From assembly GCA_003164255.1 (NCBI GenBank), contig PLST01000535.1, positions 1 to 5,238 on the forward strand: a stretch of DNA of 5,238 nt, given 5' to 3'. Below the pieces are notes generated by a model. It ran no database searches and was not told the DNA's origin. It worked only from the letters and a program-made list of their open reading frames with translations. Positions 4,550 to 5,238 of the stretch are shown one piece after another (position 1 is the stretch's first letter; each line of letters starts with the position of its first letter). Source of the DNA: Acidobacteriaceae bacterium (GTDB taxonomy: Bacteria; Acidobacteriota; Terriglobia; Terriglobales; Acidobacteriaceae). Position numbers and translations under genes: made by a program.

Positions 4550-5238
4550 ATGGCGCATTCTTCTGCCATGCCTTCGCCTGTGGCTTTGCCCGGCGTTTCA
4601 AAGATCGTCGCAGTTGGTTCCGGAAAGGGCGGCGTGGGCAAAACCACCGTCGCCGTCAACTTGGCCATCGCGCTCTCCAAGATGGGTCAGCGCGTGGGCC
4701 TCGTCGACGCCGACATCTATGGCCCCAATGTGCCGCTCATGATGGGCTCAACCCAGCAGCCGCGTGTCGGCCCCGGAAACCAGATTCTGCCCAATGACAC
4801 CCACGGCATCAAGACCATCTCTATCGGTTACATCTCGCCCGGTGACAAGCCGCTCGTCATGCGCGGGCCCATGCTCCACCAGATCATCCGCCAGTTTCTG
4901 CAGCAGGTTGATTGGGGCGAGCTCGATTACCTCATCGTCGATCTGCCCCCCGGAACCGGCGATGTCGTCATCTCGCTGGTCCAGACCGTTCCCCTCACCG
5001 GAGCAGTCGTGGTTTCAACCCCCAGCGACGTCAGCCTTGAAGATGCGCGCAAGGCGCTCGAGATGTTTGCGCAGGTGAACGTCGAGGTGCTTGGCATAGT
5101 GGAGAATATGAGCCACTTTACCTGCCCCCACTGCCACAACGAGATCGATATCTTCTCAAGGGGCGGAGCCGAGCGCACGGCGAAGCAGTTCAACATCCCC
5201 TTCCTCGGTTCGATTGAGCTGGTTCCTGCCATCCGCGA
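4550..5238 (+). CDS. Mrp/NBP35-type P-loop ATPase, Fe-S cluster carrier (3' end cut off by window)
   Basis: This cytoplasmic ATPase binds and delivers [4Fe-4S] clusters to apo-enzymes (ApbC/Mrp family). There are 229 complete codons before the window ends, with no stop. The order is a short N-terminal extension, then the deviant Walker A GSGKGGVGKTT (23-33) with signature Lys26 and Lys31. DADIYGPNVP (53-62) is the family switch I. MRGPMLHQIIRQFL (104-117) and the Walker B region DYLIVDLPPGTGD (126-138) follow. The cluster-binding CPHC motif (Cys192, Cys195) lies in MSHFTCPHC, which places it in the Mrp family rather than with the MinD or ParA relatives. The MIP18/DUF59 domain that precedes many bacterial Mrp proteins is absent; only about 16 residues precede the ATPase. 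Family length suggests 30-60 residues are missing at the C-terminus. It may be co-transcribed with the thioesterase. The gene is often named mrp or apbC. Confidence 0.93.
   Translation, partial: MAHSSAMPSPVALPGVSKIVAVGSGKGGVGKTTVAVNLAIALSKMGQRVGLVDADIYGPNVPLMMGSTQQPRVGPGNQILPNDTHGIKTISIGYISPGDKPLVMRGPMLHQIIRQFLQQVDWGELDYLIVDLPPGTGDVVISLVQTVPLTGAVVVSTPSDVSLEDARKALEMFAQVNVEVLGIVENMSHFTCPHCHNEIDIFSRGGAERTAKQFNIPFLGSIELVPAIR

Noticed and set aside
4519..4797. Open frame of 92 codons on the plus strand overlapping the start of the Mrp gene
   Set aside because: Wrong frame; the Walker A, switch and Walker B motifs all lie in the frame starting at 4550.
4927..5232. Open frame of 101 codons on the minus strand inside the Mrp gene
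   Set aside because: Antisense of the Walker B and CPHC region; low-complexity Ser/Thr-rich product.

Overview
The window reads as a piece of chromosome from a moderately GC-rich soil-type bacterium. My best guess is Acidobacteriota (an Acidobacteriaceae relative). That guess rests on the overall gene set, a preference for G/C in third codon positions, and intergenic DNA made of heptanucleotide tandem repeats and short palindromes such as GTCCC-GTA-GGGAC, which I associate with that phylum. It is an inference from the sequence, not a database match.

Layout from left to right. Positions 1-257 hold no gene I can support; they contain a cluster of small palindromes that look like REP/MITE-type repeat debris. 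Four genes then run leftward on the minus strand. In order of position they are a class III (CobB/SIRT5-like) sirtuin deacylase (258-974, GTG start), a zinc-free quinone oxidoreductase of the MDR superfamily (1100-2068), a membrane-anchored family 2 glycosyltransferase (2241-3245) and a small TPR protein (3370-3681). A rho-independent terminator (2165-2194) separates the TPR/glycosyltransferase pair from the oxidoreductase/sirtuin pair, so these look like two short transcription units. A divergent intergenic region of about 200 bp (3682-3882) separates the TPR gene from two rightward genes: a YciA/YkhA-type hotdog acyl-CoA thioesterase (3883-4443) and an Mrp/NBP35-type P-loop ATPase (4550 to beyond the window edge), an Fe-S cluster carrier.

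The genes do not form one pathway. They are ordinary housekeeping functions: protein deacylation, quinone/enal reduction, lipid-linked sugar transfer, acyl-CoA hydrolysis and Fe-S assembly. The sirtuin and the thioesterase both touch acyl-CoA-derived chemistry, but they are in different transcription units and nothing shows a link. I see no defence system, phage, transposase, CRISPR array or RNA gene.

The most unusual material is non-coding. Two intergenic heptamer tracts (1015-1098, about 12 units; 2205-2239, about 5 units) each begin, in the direction of transcription, with the same AGACAG directly after a stop codon. Their unit sequences are different but alignable. This suggests a repeat family that seeds at, or is tolerated at, gene 3' ends.
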